The notes under the pieces: generated by a model
Seen by the model: the letters and a program-made list of their open reading frames with translations, nothing else
Databases searched by the model: none
Told to the model about the DNA's origin: nothing
Part shown: piece after piece, positions 45,853 through 54,409 of the stretch
Layout: the number at the start of each line of letters is the position of its first letter
Position numbering within the stretch: the stretch's first letter is position 1
Source: Streptomyces sp. ALI-76-A
Lineage (GTDB): Bacteria; Actinomycetota; Actinomycetes; Streptomycetales; Streptomycetaceae
Reading direction: 5' to 3'
Assembly: GCF_030287445.1 (NCBI RefSeq)
Contig: NZ_JASVWB010000002.1
Coordinates: 3,286,001 to 3,350,000 of the forward strand
DNA length: 64,000 nucleotides
Translations under genes and position numbers: made by a program

Positions 45853-46760
45853 GCCGGGTTCTCCTTCATGTGGACCCGGTGGATCTCCGGGAAGGCCTCG
45901 ATGAGCGCCGCGCGCCAGTCGCGCGGCGGCTCCATGCCGGCCGCGGCGAACCGGCCGTGACCGAGGACGCTGTAGGCGGGGCGGGGCGCGGGGCGGGTGA
46001 AGGCCGCGCTGGTGGTGGGGCGGACCCGGTCCGGGTCGGCGCCGAGCAGGCGGAAGATCTCCCGGGTGAAGCCGTACCAGGTGGTCTCGCCGGAGCTGGT
46101 GCCGTGGTAGACGCCGGCCGGCGCGGTGCCGGCCAGCGCCCTGCGGCCCAGGTCGTACAGGAGCCCGGCGAGGTCGGCGCTCCAGGTGGGCTGGCCCCGC
46201 TGGTCGTCGACGACGTCGAGGGTGTCCTTGACACCCTCCAGCTTGATCATGGTGCGGACGAAGTTGGGGCCGCCGGTGCCGTAGAGCCAGGCGGTGCGCA
46301 CCACATAGCCGCGGTCCGGCAGCGTGCCCAGGACAGCCTGCTCACCGGCGAGCTTGGTGCGTCCGTAGGCGCTGCGCGGGGCGGTGGGCGCGTCCTCGGC
46401 GTACGGGGCGTCGGCGTCGCCGCCGAACACGTAGTCGGTGGAGACGTGCAGCAGGACGGCTCCCGTGCGGGCGCAGGCGGCGGCCAGGTTCGCCGGCCCG
46501 TCGCCGTTGATCCGCAGCGCCTCGGCCTCACGGGTCTCGGCGTCGTCCACGGCGGTCCAGGCCGCGCAGTTGACGACCACGGCGGGCCGGTGCCGCTCCA
46601 GCGCCCGCGTCACGGCGTCGGCGTCGGTGAGGTCCAGCGCCGTACGGTCCAGGGCGACGATCTGCTCGCCCGCCCGGGCCAGCCGGGCCAGCACGTCCTG
46701 GCCCAGCATCCCGCCCGCCCCGGTGACCAGCCAGGGCTGTGTGCTCAACGGTTCGGTCAC
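45849..46760 (-). CDS. rfbD: dTDP-4-dehydrorhamnose reductase
   Basis: 303 residues from GTG 46760. Extended SDR with WLVTGAGGMLGQDV, VVNCAAWTAVDDAET, STDYVFGG and the catalytic Tyr/Lys in YGRTKLAGEQ. It reduces dTDP-4-keto-L-rhamnose to dTDP-L-rhamnose with NADPH. Both ends overlap neighbours by 4 bases (GTGA), so the operon is translationally coupled. Confidence 0.95.
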   Translation of the reverse strand: MTEPLSTQPWLVTGAGGMLGQDVLARLARAGEQIVALDRTALDLTDADAVTRALERHRPAVVVNCAAWTAVDDAETREAEALRINGDGPANLAAACARTGAVLLHVSTDYVFGGDADAPYAEDAPTAPRSAYGRTKLAGEQAVLGTLPDRGYVVRTAWLYGTGGPNFVRTMIKLEGVKDTLDVVDDQRGQPTWSADLAGLLYDLGRRALAGTAPAGVYHGTSSGETTWYGFTREIFRLLGADPDRVRPTTSAAFTRPAPRPAYSVLGHGRFAAAGMEPPRDWRAALIEAFPEIHRVHMKENPA

Positions 46761-47752
46761 AGCGCCGCCCGCTCCTTCAGCGGCTCCCACCAGGCGCGGT
46801 TCTCGCGGTACCACTGCACCGTCTCCGCGAGGCCCTGCTCGAAGCTCTTGCGGGGCTCGTAGCCGAGCTCCTCGCGGATCTTCGTGCAGTCGACCGAGTA
46901 GCGGCGGTCGTGGCCCTTGCGGTCCTCGACGTACTCGACGCTGGTCTCCCAGTCGGCGCCGCACGCCTTGAGCAGCAGGCCGGTGAGCTCCTTGTTGGAG
47001 AGCTCGGTGCCGCCGCCGATGTTGTAGACCTCGCCCGGGCGGCCCTTGGTGCGCACCAGCTCGATGCCCTGGACGTGGTCGTCGATGTGCAGCCAGTCGC
47101 GGACGTTGCCGCCGTCGCCGTACAGCGGGACCTTCTTGCCGTCGAGGAGGTTGGTCACGAAGAGCGGGATGACCTTCTCGGGGAAGTGGTGGTGCCCGTA
47201 GTTGTTGGAACAGCGGGTGACGCGGACGTCCAGACCGTGGGTGCGGTGGTAGGAGAGCGCGATCAGGTCGCTGGACGCCTTCGCCGAGGAGTAGGGCGAG
47301 TTGGGTTGCAGCGGGTGCGTCTCGGGCCAGGAGCCCTCGTCGATCGAGCCGTAGACCTCGTCGGTGGAGATGTGCACGAAGGTCTTGACGCCGGCCCGGT
47401 GCGCCGCGTCGATCAGCGTGTGGGTGCCGACCACGTTGGTGCGGACGAACTCCGCGCCGCCGTCGATGGAGCGGTCCACGTGCGACTCGGCGGCGAAGTG
47501 CACGACCTGGTCGTGCTCCGCCATCAGCTTGCCGACCAGCTCGGGGTCGCAGATGTCGCCCTTGACGAAGGCGAATCCGGGGTGCGCGCGCACCTCGTCG
47601 AGGTTGGCCGGGTTGCCCGCGTACGTCAGCTTGTCCAGGACGGTGACCGCGACATCACCGGGCCCCTCGGGGCCGAGCAGCGTACGCACGTAGTGCGAGC
47701 CGATGAAACCGGCACCGCCGGTCACCAGGATGCGGGTAACGGGGGTCGTCAT
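46757..47752 (-). CDS. rfbB: dTDP-glucose 4,6-dehydratase
   Basis: 331 residues; extended SDR. ILVTGGAGFIGSHYVR binds NAD; HFAAESHVDRSI, STDEVYGSI (with catalytic Asp-Glu) and the Tyr-x3-Lys in YSSAKASSDL are characteristic of RmlB. It converts dTDP-glucose to dTDP-4-keto-6-deoxyglucose. It overlaps rfbA by ATGA and rfbD by GTGA. Confidence 0.96.
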   Translation of the reverse strand: MTTPVTRILVTGGAGFIGSHYVRTLLGPEGPGDVAVTVLDKLTYAGNPANLDEVRAHPGFAFVKGDICDPELVGKLMAEHDQVVHFAAESHVDRSIDGGAEFVRTNVVGTHTLIDAAHRAGVKTFVHISTDEVYGSIDEGSWPETHPLQPNSPYSSAKASSDLIALSYHRTHGLDVRVTRCSNNYGHHHFPEKVIPLFVTNLLDGKKVPLYGDGGNVRDWLHIDDHVQGIELVRTKGRPGEVYNIGGGTELSNKELTGLLLKACGADWETSVEYVEDRKGHDRRYSVDCTKIREELGYEPRKSFEQGLAETVQWYRENRAWWEPLKERAAL

Positions 47753-48816
47753 GAGGAGATCTGCACCTTGCTGTGATCACCGAGCACGAGCCGGTGGGCC
47801 TTGGGGTTACGGGGAGCAGGCGTCACTTCGACGTCCCGCCCGATGAGCGAGGCCTCCACCCGGCGCACGCCGGTCACGGAGGAGCCGCGCAGCACGATGG
47901 AGTACTCGATCTCGCTGTCCTCGATCCGGCAGTCCTCGGAGACCGAGGTGAACGGACCGATGTACGCGTCGCTGACCACGGTGCCGGCACCGATGATGGC
48001 GGGCCCGACGATCCGGCTGCCACTGATCCGGGCACCCTCCTCGACGCGCACCCGGCCGATGATCTCGCTGTCCTCGTCCACCGTGCCCGCGGTCAGCGGC
48101 TCCACGGTCTCCAGGACGGACCGGTTGACCTCCAGCATGTCGGTGACGTTGCCGGTGTCCTTCCAGTAGCCGGAGATGGTGGTGGAGCGGACGTCACGCT
48201 TGTCGTCGATCAGCCACTGGATGGCGTGCGTGATCTCCAGCTCCCCGCGCCAGGACGGCTCGATGGAGCGGACGGCCTCGTGTATGGCCGGGGTGAACAG
48301 GTAGACGCCGACGAGCGCGAGGTCGCTCTTCGGCTGCTTCGGCTTCTCCTCCAGGCCCACCACCCGGCCCTGGCCGTCGAGTTCGGCGACACCGAAGGAG
48401 GTGGGGTTGGGAACCCTGGTCAGCAGGATCTGCGCGTCGGGCCGGTCGGTGCGGAACTCCTCCACCAGGCCGGTGATGCCGCCGACGATGAAGTTGTCGC
48501 CGAGGTACATCACGAAGTCGTCGTCGCCGAGGAATTCCTGGGCGATGAGCACGGCGTGGGCGAGCCCCAGCGGGGCGTCCTGCGGGATGTAGGTGACCTC
48601 GATCCCGAAGCGCGAGCCGTCACCCACCGCCTCGCGGATCTCCTCCGCGGTGTCGCCGACCACGATGCCGACCTCGCTGATGCCGGCTTCGGCGATGGCT
48701 TCCAGGCCGTAGAAGAGCACCGGCTTGTTGGCGACCGGCACGAGCTGTTTGGCCGAAGTGTGGGTGATCGGGCGGAGGCGGGTGCCCGCTCCCCCGGAGA
48801 GCACGAGAGCCTTCAC
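47749..48816 (-). CDS. rfbA: Glucose-1-phosphate thymidylyltransferase, long form
   Basis: 355 residues: nucleotidyltransferase domain (MKALVLSGGAGTRLRPITH, MYLGDNFI, VEEKPKQP-like GLEEKPKQPKSD) plus a C-terminal left-handed beta-helix (hexapeptide-like repeats, about 245-340). This is the long RmlA form common in actinomycete sugar and antibiotic clusters, and first in the pathway to dTDP-L-rhamnose. GTG 48816. It is preceded by an AT-rich region with a good promoter and direct repeats. Confidence 0.95.
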   Translation of the reverse strand: MKALVLSGGAGTRLRPITHTSAKQLVPVANKPVLFYGLEAIAEAGISEVGIVVGDTAEEIREAVGDGSRFGIEVTYIPQDAPLGLAHAVLIAQEFLGDDDFVMYLGDNFIVGGITGLVEEFRTDRPDAQILLTRVPNPTSFGVAELDGQGRVVGLEEKPKQPKSDLALVGVYLFTPAIHEAVRSIEPSWRGELEITHAIQWLIDDKRDVRSTTISGYWKDTGNVTDMLEVNRSVLETVEPLTAGTVDEDSEIIGRVRVEEGARISGSRIVGPAIIGAGTVVSDAYIGPFTSVSEDCRIEDSEIEYSIVLRGSSVTGVRRVEASLIGRDVEVTPAPRNPKAHRLVLGDHSKVQISS

Positions 48817-48851
48817 TTATTGCGCCCCAATACTATACCTATACAGGGATG

Positions 48852-48881
48852 AATATCCCAGCTTGTCTGAATTAGCGTCAA
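48852..48881 (-). promoter_or_regulatory. Candidate promoter of the rfb operon
   Basis: On the minus strand TTGACG, an 18-base spacer and GATATT. It lies in an unusually AT-rich stretch, about 40 bases before the rfbA start. A second -10-like TATAGT is nearer the gene. Confidence 0.5.
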
Positions 48882-48919
48882 TCCAGGCTCACATCATAAC
48901 CAGCTCACCGGATCATTCA

Positions 48920-48941
48920 TTCACCTGTCATTCACACATTC
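48920..48941. promoter_or_regulatory. 11-bp direct repeat resembling a PHO box
   Basis: TTCACCTGTCA followed directly by TTCACACATTC, about 40 bases upstream of the candidate rfbA promoter. Streptomyces PhoP sites are 11-bp direct repeats with a GTTCACC core. Here two units fit TTCAC, while the rest is weaker. Regulation by phosphate is a hypothesis. Confidence 0.4.
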
Positions 48942-48970
48942 GATTCCCGGGTGACAGGCGCGCCCCGGGA

Positions 48971-49008
48971 GAAAAGTGATCCGCCCCCGGTCGGACCGGG
49001 GGCGGATC
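48971..49008 (-). terminator. Terminator after the RNase E gene
   Basis: GATCCGCCCCCGGT / ACCGGGGGCGGATC, a perfect 14-bp stem with loop CGG, followed on the minus strand by CACTTTTC. Confidence 0.88.
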
Positions 49009-49028
49009 ATCTGCTCCTACGGCGAGGG

Positions 49029-52000
49029 TCAGGCCTCGTCGGCGGTGGTCGAGACGGACGGGGCCGACTGCTGCTCGGCCGCCGCCGTCTTCTTCGTCGC
49101 CGTCTTCCTGGCCGGGGCCTTCTTCGCCGTGGCCTTCTTGGCGACCGTCTTCTTGGCCACCGTCTTCTTGGTGGTGGCGGCCTTCTTCGCGGTCGCCTTC
49201 TTGGCCGTCTTACGGGCCGTCTTCCTGGCCGGAGCCGCGTCCTCGGCGGTCCCCTCCGCACCGGCTTCGGCGCCGGCGTCGGTGCCGGCCTCCGCCGGGG
49301 CCTCCGTGACCGACGGGACGACCATGACGGCCGCCTCCTCGGGCGCGGTGGGCGCGGTGGGCGCGGTGGCCTTGCGGACGGCGCGGCGCCGCGGACGGGC
49401 CGGGGCGGCGCTCTCGGCGGGCGCCTCGGCGACCGCCTCGCTCGCCGCGACCGCCTCGCTCGCCGCGACCGCCTCGCCGGCCGCGGCCGGCTCCTCCGCG
49501 GCCTGCGGCGCGGACGCCGGCGCGGTCTCGGCGACCGTCACCACGGCGGCCTCGGCCCCGGCGGGCGAACCGGCCGGCGCGGACACCTTGCGGGTGGCCC
49601 GGCGGCGCGTACGGCCCTTGGGCGCGGCGTCATCGGCGGCCGGAGCGGCAGCCGGTGCGGGAGCGGCGGCCTCGACGACCGGGTCCTCGGCGGCGGCCGG
49701 CGCGGCCTGCGCGACAGCGGCCTCCTCCGGCTGCACCGGACGCTCGACCTCTTCCTCGGCCGTCACGTCCTGAGCAGTGGGAGCCTCGGCCCAGGCCTCG
49801 GCCCGCACGTCGGCCTTCGCCTCGTCCCGCCGGTCACCGCGCCGGTCGTCCCGCTTCGGCGCGCCCGCCGGAGCCGACGCCCGCCGGCTCGCCCGGCGCC
49901 GCGAACGGCCCCGGCCGGCCGCGGCCTCCGCCTCGGCGACACTGCTGAACAGTTCCTCGTCGAGCGCGAAGTCGGGCTCGGTCAGCGCGACCGGCTCGGC
50001 GATCTCGGCGGCGACCTCCGCCTCGGTCTCCTCCGGGGCCTCGGCCGTGTCCACGGCCGTCTCCAGGGTCGCCTCGTGCTCGTGCGGCTGCCCGTCGCCG
50101 CCGCGCCCGCGCTTCTTGCTGCGCTTGCCGCCGCCACCGGCGGCCGTCGGCTGCTCCATGTGCACGATGACACCGCGGCCGTTGCAGTGGACGCAGGTCT
50201 CGGAGAACGACTCCAGCAGGCCCTGCCCGACCCGCTTGCGGGTCATCTGCACGAGCCCCAGCGAGGTCACCTCGGCGACCTGGTGCTTCGTCCGGTCCCG
50301 GCCCAGGCACTCCAGCAGGCGCCGCAGCACCAGGTCCCGGTTGGACTCCAGCACCATGTCGATGAAGTCGATGACGATGATGCCGCCGAGGTCGCGCAGC
50401 CTGAGCTGGCGGACGATCTCCTCGGCCGCCTCCAGGTTGTTCCTGGTGACCGTCTCCTCCAGGTTGCCGCCCTGGCCGGTGAACTTGCCGGTGTTGACGT
50501 CGACGACGACCATCGCCTCGGTCCGGTCGATCACCAGCGAACCGCCGCTGGGCAGCCACACCTTGCGGTCCAGCGCCTTGGCGAGCTGCTCGTCGATCCG
50601 GTACGTGGCGAAGACGTCGACCTCGGAGGTCCACCTCGACAGCCGGTCGGCCAGATCCGGCGCGACGTGCGAGACGTACCCGTGGATGGTCGACCAGGCC
50701 TCGTCACCGCTGACGATGACCTTGGTGAAGTCCTCGTTGAAGATGTCGCGCACGACCCGGACGGTCATGTCCGGCTCGCCGTACAGCAGCGTCGGGGCGT
50801 TGCCGCTCTTGGCCTTCTTCTGGATGTCCTCCCACTGCCCCTGAAGACGCTCGACGTCGCGGCGCAGCTCGTCCTCGCTCGCGCCCTCGGCGGCGGTGCG
50901 CACGATGACGCCCGCGTCCTCGGGGACGATCTTCTTGAGGATGGTCTTCAGCCGGGCCCGCTCGGTGTCCGGCAGCTTGCGGCTGATGCCGGTCATCGAG
51001 CCCTCGGGGACGTACACGAGGTAGCGGCCGGGGAGGGAGACCTGGCTGGTCAGGCGGGCGCCCTTGTGCCCGATCGGGTCCTTGGTGACCTGGACGAGGA
51101 CCGGCTGGCCCGACTTCAGGGCGGACTCGATGCGGCGCGGGCCGTTGGCCATGCCCAGCGCCTCGAAGTTGACCTCACCGGCGTAGAGCACCGCGTTGCG
51201 GCCCTTGCCGATGTCGATGAAGGCGGCCTCCATCGACGGCAGCACGTTCTGCACCTTGCCGAGGTAGACGTTGCCGACGTACGAGGTCGCCTGCTCCTTG
51301 TTGACGTAGTGCTCGACGAGCACGCCGTCCTCCAGGACGCCGATCTGCGTACGGTCGCCGTGCTGGCGGACCACCATCACGCGCTCGACGGCCTCGCGCC
51401 GGGCCAGGAACTCGGCCTCGGTGATGATCGGAACACGTCGGCGGCCCTGCTCGCGGCCTTCGCGGCGGCGCTGCTTCTTGGCCTCCAGGCGGGTCGAGCC
51501 CTTGATGGACTGGACCTCGTCGGACGGCTCGGCGGGCTTGCGCGGCTCGCGGACCTTGACGACCGTGCGCTCGGGGTCGCCGTCACCGGGCTCCACGTCG
51601 ACGGAGGTGTCACCGGCCCGGCGCCGACGGCGCCGACGGCGACGGCTGCTGCTGGAGCCGCCGGAGTCCTCGTCACGGTCCTCGGCGTCCGCCGCGTCGT
51701 CTGTCTCCGCGGCGTCCTCCTCGGACTGCCCGGCGGTGTCCTCGTCGTCCTGCGACGCCCGCGCGACGGCCAGGTCGTCGGTGTCGTCCTGGCCCTCACC
51801 CGACTCGGCGTCGGCGGAGTCGCCCCGGCGACGGCGACGGCCGCCCCGGCGGCGACGGCGACGCGAGCCGGTCTCCTCGTTCTCGTCCCCGTCGACGGCG
51901 TCGTCGGCACCGTCGGCGGACTCCTCGTCGTCCTCCGGCTCCTCGTCCACGGCGGGCTCGACGACCTGCTCCTCGGGCTCCTGCGCGGCGGGGGCGCCTC

Positions 52001-53324
52001 GGCGGCGGCGCCGGCGGCGCGCTCCGCCCTGCTCCTCGGCGCTCTCCTCGGAGTACGGCTCGGAGTACGGCTCGGTGTACTGCTCGGGCTCCTCGGCCAC
52101 CTCGGGCTCCGCCTCGGCGGCGGCTTCGGCGGCGGCCCGCTGCGGCGTCTGGAACATCGGCTCGGTGAACACGGGCGCCTGGAACACGGCGACGGCGGGC
52201 CGCGCGGGCCGGCGCGGACTCTCGTCCTCGGCGGTCTCGGCCCCGGCCGGCCGCGCGGGCGCGGCGAATCCGGTGGCGGCCTTGCGCACCGCACGACGAC
52301 GGCGACGCGGGGTGCCGTCCTCGGACGCGCCCTCGACGGCGGCGGGCGCCTCCGGCTCGGTCCGGGCCTCGGGCTCGGGCTCGGTGCCGGGGGTGCCCGT
52401 CACCACGGTGTCCTCGGCCGGCTCCGGCTCGGTACCGGCGGCCTCGACGGGCGCGGACACCCGACGCGTGGCCCGGCGCCGGGTACGGCGCGGCTCGGCG
52501 TCGGCGGTCTCCGCGGGCTCGGCCGGCGCGGGCTGCCCGGCGCTGACGGCGGCGGGGTCGGCGTCCGGCACGGCCGCGAGGTCCACCGGTTCGCCGGCGC
52601 TCTCGGCCGTCTCGACGGCCTGCGCCGCCTCCGGGGTCCCGGTGGCGTCCGGGGCAGCGGCGGGCGCGGTGGCGCGACGGCTCGCACGGCGACGCGTACG
52701 GCCGGCGGGCGCGGTCTCGGCGGCGGCCGGGGCCTCGTCCGCCGGCTCGGCCGGCGTCTCGGCGGCGGCCTCGGCGGACGCGGGCACCACGACCTCGGCG
52801 ACCTCGGCGGACGTGGGCGCGGACACCCGGCGCGTGGCACGGCGACGCGTACGACGCGGCGCGGCCTCCTCGGCCTCCGGCGTCTCGCTCTCCGCCCCGG
52901 CGGCCTCCGCGGCGGCGGTCACGGGGACGACGGTCTCGGCGACCTCGGCGGGAGCGGGCGCCCCGGCGGGTGCGGAGGCGCGGCGCGTGGCACGCCGGCG
53001 CGTACGGCCGGCGGGCGCGGCCTCAACGGCGGCGGACGTCTCGGATGCCTCGGGGGTCTCACCGGTGTCACCGGCCTCGACCGTCCCTGAGGCGGCCGCC
53101 GTCCCGGCCTCGACCGCCTCGGCGTCCGCCTCGTCCTCGTCGGTCACGAGGTCCTCGGCCTGCGCGGCCGGTATGGCCGGCGCGACCGTCTCCGCCGGTG
53201 TCCCGGCGGCCGCGGCCGGCGGACCCGCCGGCCGGGAAGCGGCCCTGCGCCGGCGACGCGGCGGCAGGGTGTCGCTGGGGGTGTTCGGTTCGGAACCCTC
53301 AGTGGGTTCGGTCGGTTCGAGCAT
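49029..53324 (-). CDS. rne: RNase E/G family endoribonuclease (RNase ES type)
   Basis: 1431 residues. The catalytic core (about 640-1055) has the S1 RNA-binding domain (SYVGNVYLGKV), the AFIDIGKGRNAVLY block, the magnesium-binding DVNTGKFTG (942) and IDFIDM (985), and a zinc-link CVHC (1044-1047). It cuts single-stranded A/U-rich RNA for mRNA decay and rRNA/tRNA maturation. On both sides lie disordered arms with eight basic modules of form RRRATRR-xSAP (near 110, 161, 211, 282, 342, 1142, 1240 and 1312) separated by acidic Ala/Glu/Pro spacers. The tail (1367-1412) is a Lys/Ala H1-like repeat (KKATAKKA). ATG 53324 has GGGAG upstream. Confidence 0.95.
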   Translation of the reverse strand: MLEPTEPTEGSEPNTPSDTLPPRRRRRAASRPAGPPAAAAGTPAETVAPAIPAAQAEDLVTDEDEADAEAVEAGTAAASGTVEAGDTGETPEASETSAAVEAAPAGRTRRRATRRASAPAGAPAPAEVAETVVPVTAAAEAAGAESETPEAEEAAPRRTRRRATRRVSAPTSAEVAEVVVPASAEAAAETPAEPADEAPAAAETAPAGRTRRRASRRATAPAAAPDATGTPEAAQAVETAESAGEPVDLAAVPDADPAAVSAGQPAPAEPAETADAEPRRTRRRATRRVSAPVEAAGTEPEPAEDTVVTGTPGTEPEPEARTEPEAPAAVEGASEDGTPRRRRRAVRKAATGFAAPARPAGAETAEDESPRRPARPAVAVFQAPVFTEPMFQTPQRAAAEAAAEAEPEVAEEPEQYTEPYSEPYSEESAEEQGGARRRRRRRGAPAAQEPEEQVVEPAVDEEPEDDEESADGADDAVDGDENEETGSRRRRRRGGRRRRRGDSADAESGEGQDDTDDLAVARASQDDEDTAGQSEEDAAETDDAADAEDRDEDSGGSSSSRRRRRRRRRAGDTSVDVEPGDGDPERTVVKVREPRKPAEPSDEVQSIKGSTRLEAKKQRRREGREQGRRRVPIITEAEFLARREAVERVMVVRQHGDRTQIGVLEDGVLVEHYVNKEQATSYVGNVYLGKVQNVLPSMEAAFIDIGKGRNAVLYAGEVNFEALGMANGPRRIESALKSGQPVLVQVTKDPIGHKGARLTSQVSLPGRYLVYVPEGSMTGISRKLPDTERARLKTILKKIVPEDAGVIVRTAAEGASEDELRRDVERLQGQWEDIQKKAKSGNAPTLLYGEPDMTVRVVRDIFNEDFTKVIVSGDEAWSTIHGYVSHVAPDLADRLSRWTSEVDVFATYRIDEQLAKALDRKVWLPSGGSLVIDRTEAMVVVDVNTGKFTGQGGNLEETVTRNNLEAAEEIVRQLRLRDLGGIIVIDFIDMVLESNRDLVLRRLLECLGRDRTKHQVAEVTSLGLVQMTRKRVGQGLLESFSETCVHCNGRGVIVHMEQPTAAGGGGKRSKKRGRGGDGQPHEHEATLETAVDTAEAPEETEAEVAAEIAEPVALTEPDFALDEELFSSVAEAEAAAGRGRSRRRASRRASAPAGAPKRDDRRGDRRDEAKADVRAEAWAEAPTAQDVTAEEEVERPVQPEEAAVAQAAPAAAEDPVVEAAAPAPAAAPAADDAAPKGRTRRRATRKVSAPAGSPAGAEAAVVTVAETAPASAPQAAEEPAAAGEAVAASEAVAASEAVAEAPAESAAPARPRRRAVRKATAPTAPTAPEEAAVMVVPSVTEAPAEAGTDAGAEAGAEGTAEDAAPARKTARKTAKKATAKKAATTKKTVAKKTVAKKATAKKAPARKTATKKTAAAEQQSAPSVSTTADEA

Positions 53325-53596
53325 GCGGGCTTGTCTCCCGTCAGGCTCCCGGGCGCCGCACCTGGTCCGGCGTCGACATGTCGACCGCCGTTGACGTCCG
53401 CGGCTCGCGCGAAGCGCGGTGCCGCCGTCCGGGGCGCGGGCGCCGCACGGGAGCTCTCTGTGTCCTGTCTCGCCGGTTCCGTACGCCGATTGCGCACGGC
53501 CTGGCGAAAGTCTTGTGGTCGGTGCGCTGCCCGACCCAGGTGGCTCCCGAGTCCGAGGGCGGCGCTTACGACGTCCGTCCCTTCGCGGGACCTTCC

Positions 53597-54361
53597 TTAC
53601 GCCGGCGCCTTCGCGGCGGCAGTGGGGTCGGCCGTTGAGAGGGCCTCCGCTGCCTCGCGGTCGGGCGCGAGCGGGTCGGTCACCGTGCCGGTCTCTTCAT
53701 CGAACAGCCCCTGCGCCAGCCTGGTCACCGCTGCGGCGACCGGCGGCGCCAGGTCGGCCACGGCGCGGAGACCGGACAGGACGTCGTCGGGTCGTACGGC
53801 AGGCGTCACGTGCCGAACAACCAGCCGCAGTATCGCACAGGGCTGGTCGCTCGGCCTATCAGCCTGCGGACGGTGCGTTTCGAGGTGGGCGACCGCGGGG
53901 CGGGCGTCGAAGGTCCGCAGGCCGTTCTTGGTCATGCGCTGGACCTCGACGGCCCCGGCGGCGTTGAACATCCCCACCGCGCGTTCGGCCTCCGCCGGGT
54001 CGACCCCGTCCAGCCGCAGCTCCCAGACGGAAGCCGTGAGCCGGTCGGCGAGACCGGACGTCCGGGCCTCGACCGCCTCGATGACGTCGAGCCCGGCGGG
54101 CAACGACTCGTCGAGGAGGGCTCTGAGCTGCTCCGGGTCACGCGCCTCGGTGAGCGCGATCTCCAGATACTCCGCCTCGCTGCCCGTGCCGGTGGGTGCG
54201 GCATTGGCGTACGACACCTTCGGATGCGGCGTGAACCCCGCCGAGTACGCCATCGGCACCTCGGCACGGCGCAACGCACGCTCGAAGGCGCGCTGGAAGT
54301 CACGGTGGCTGGTGAACCGGAGGCGGCCGCGCTTGGTGTAGCGCAGTCGGATGCGCTGCAC
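53597..54361 (-). CDS. TIGR03936 / DUF2344 radical-SAM-associated protein
   Basis: 254 residues from GTG 54361: QRIRLRYTKRGRLRFTSHRDFQRAFERALRRA and GFTPHPKVSYANAAPTGTGSEAEYLEI are the family signature. The family is found next to, or fused with, the TIGR03960 radical SAM protein, present here at 56734-58695. Function unknown; an RNA modification role has been suggested for the pair. Codons upstream (LGKRQPEGPPPALAV) look coding and begin at a CTG (54403) with AAGGA before it, so CTG initiation is possible. The C-terminal ~45 residues are Ala/Asp-rich. Confidence 0.9.
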   Translation of the reverse strand: MQRIRLRYTKRGRLRFTSHRDFQRAFERALRRAEVPMAYSAGFTPHPKVSYANAAPTGTGSEAEYLEIALTEARDPEQLRALLDESLPAGLDVIEAVEARTSGLADRLTASVWELRLDGVDPAEAERAVGMFNAAGAVEVQRMTKNGLRTFDARPAVAHLETHRPQADRPSDQPCAILRLVVRHVTPAVRPDDVLSGLRAVADLAPPVAAAVTRLAQGLFDEETGTVTDPLAPDREAAEALSTADPTAAAKAPA

Positions 54362-54409
54362 CGCCAGTGCGGGCGGCGGGCCTTCGGGCTGTCGCTTGCC
54401 CAGTGTCGT

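Noticed and set aside
48951..53090. 1379-codon plus-strand frame opposite the RNase E gene
   Set aside because: It is the antisense of the rne repeats; composition is Gly/Leu/Arg without domains, a common artefact of high-GC third positions.
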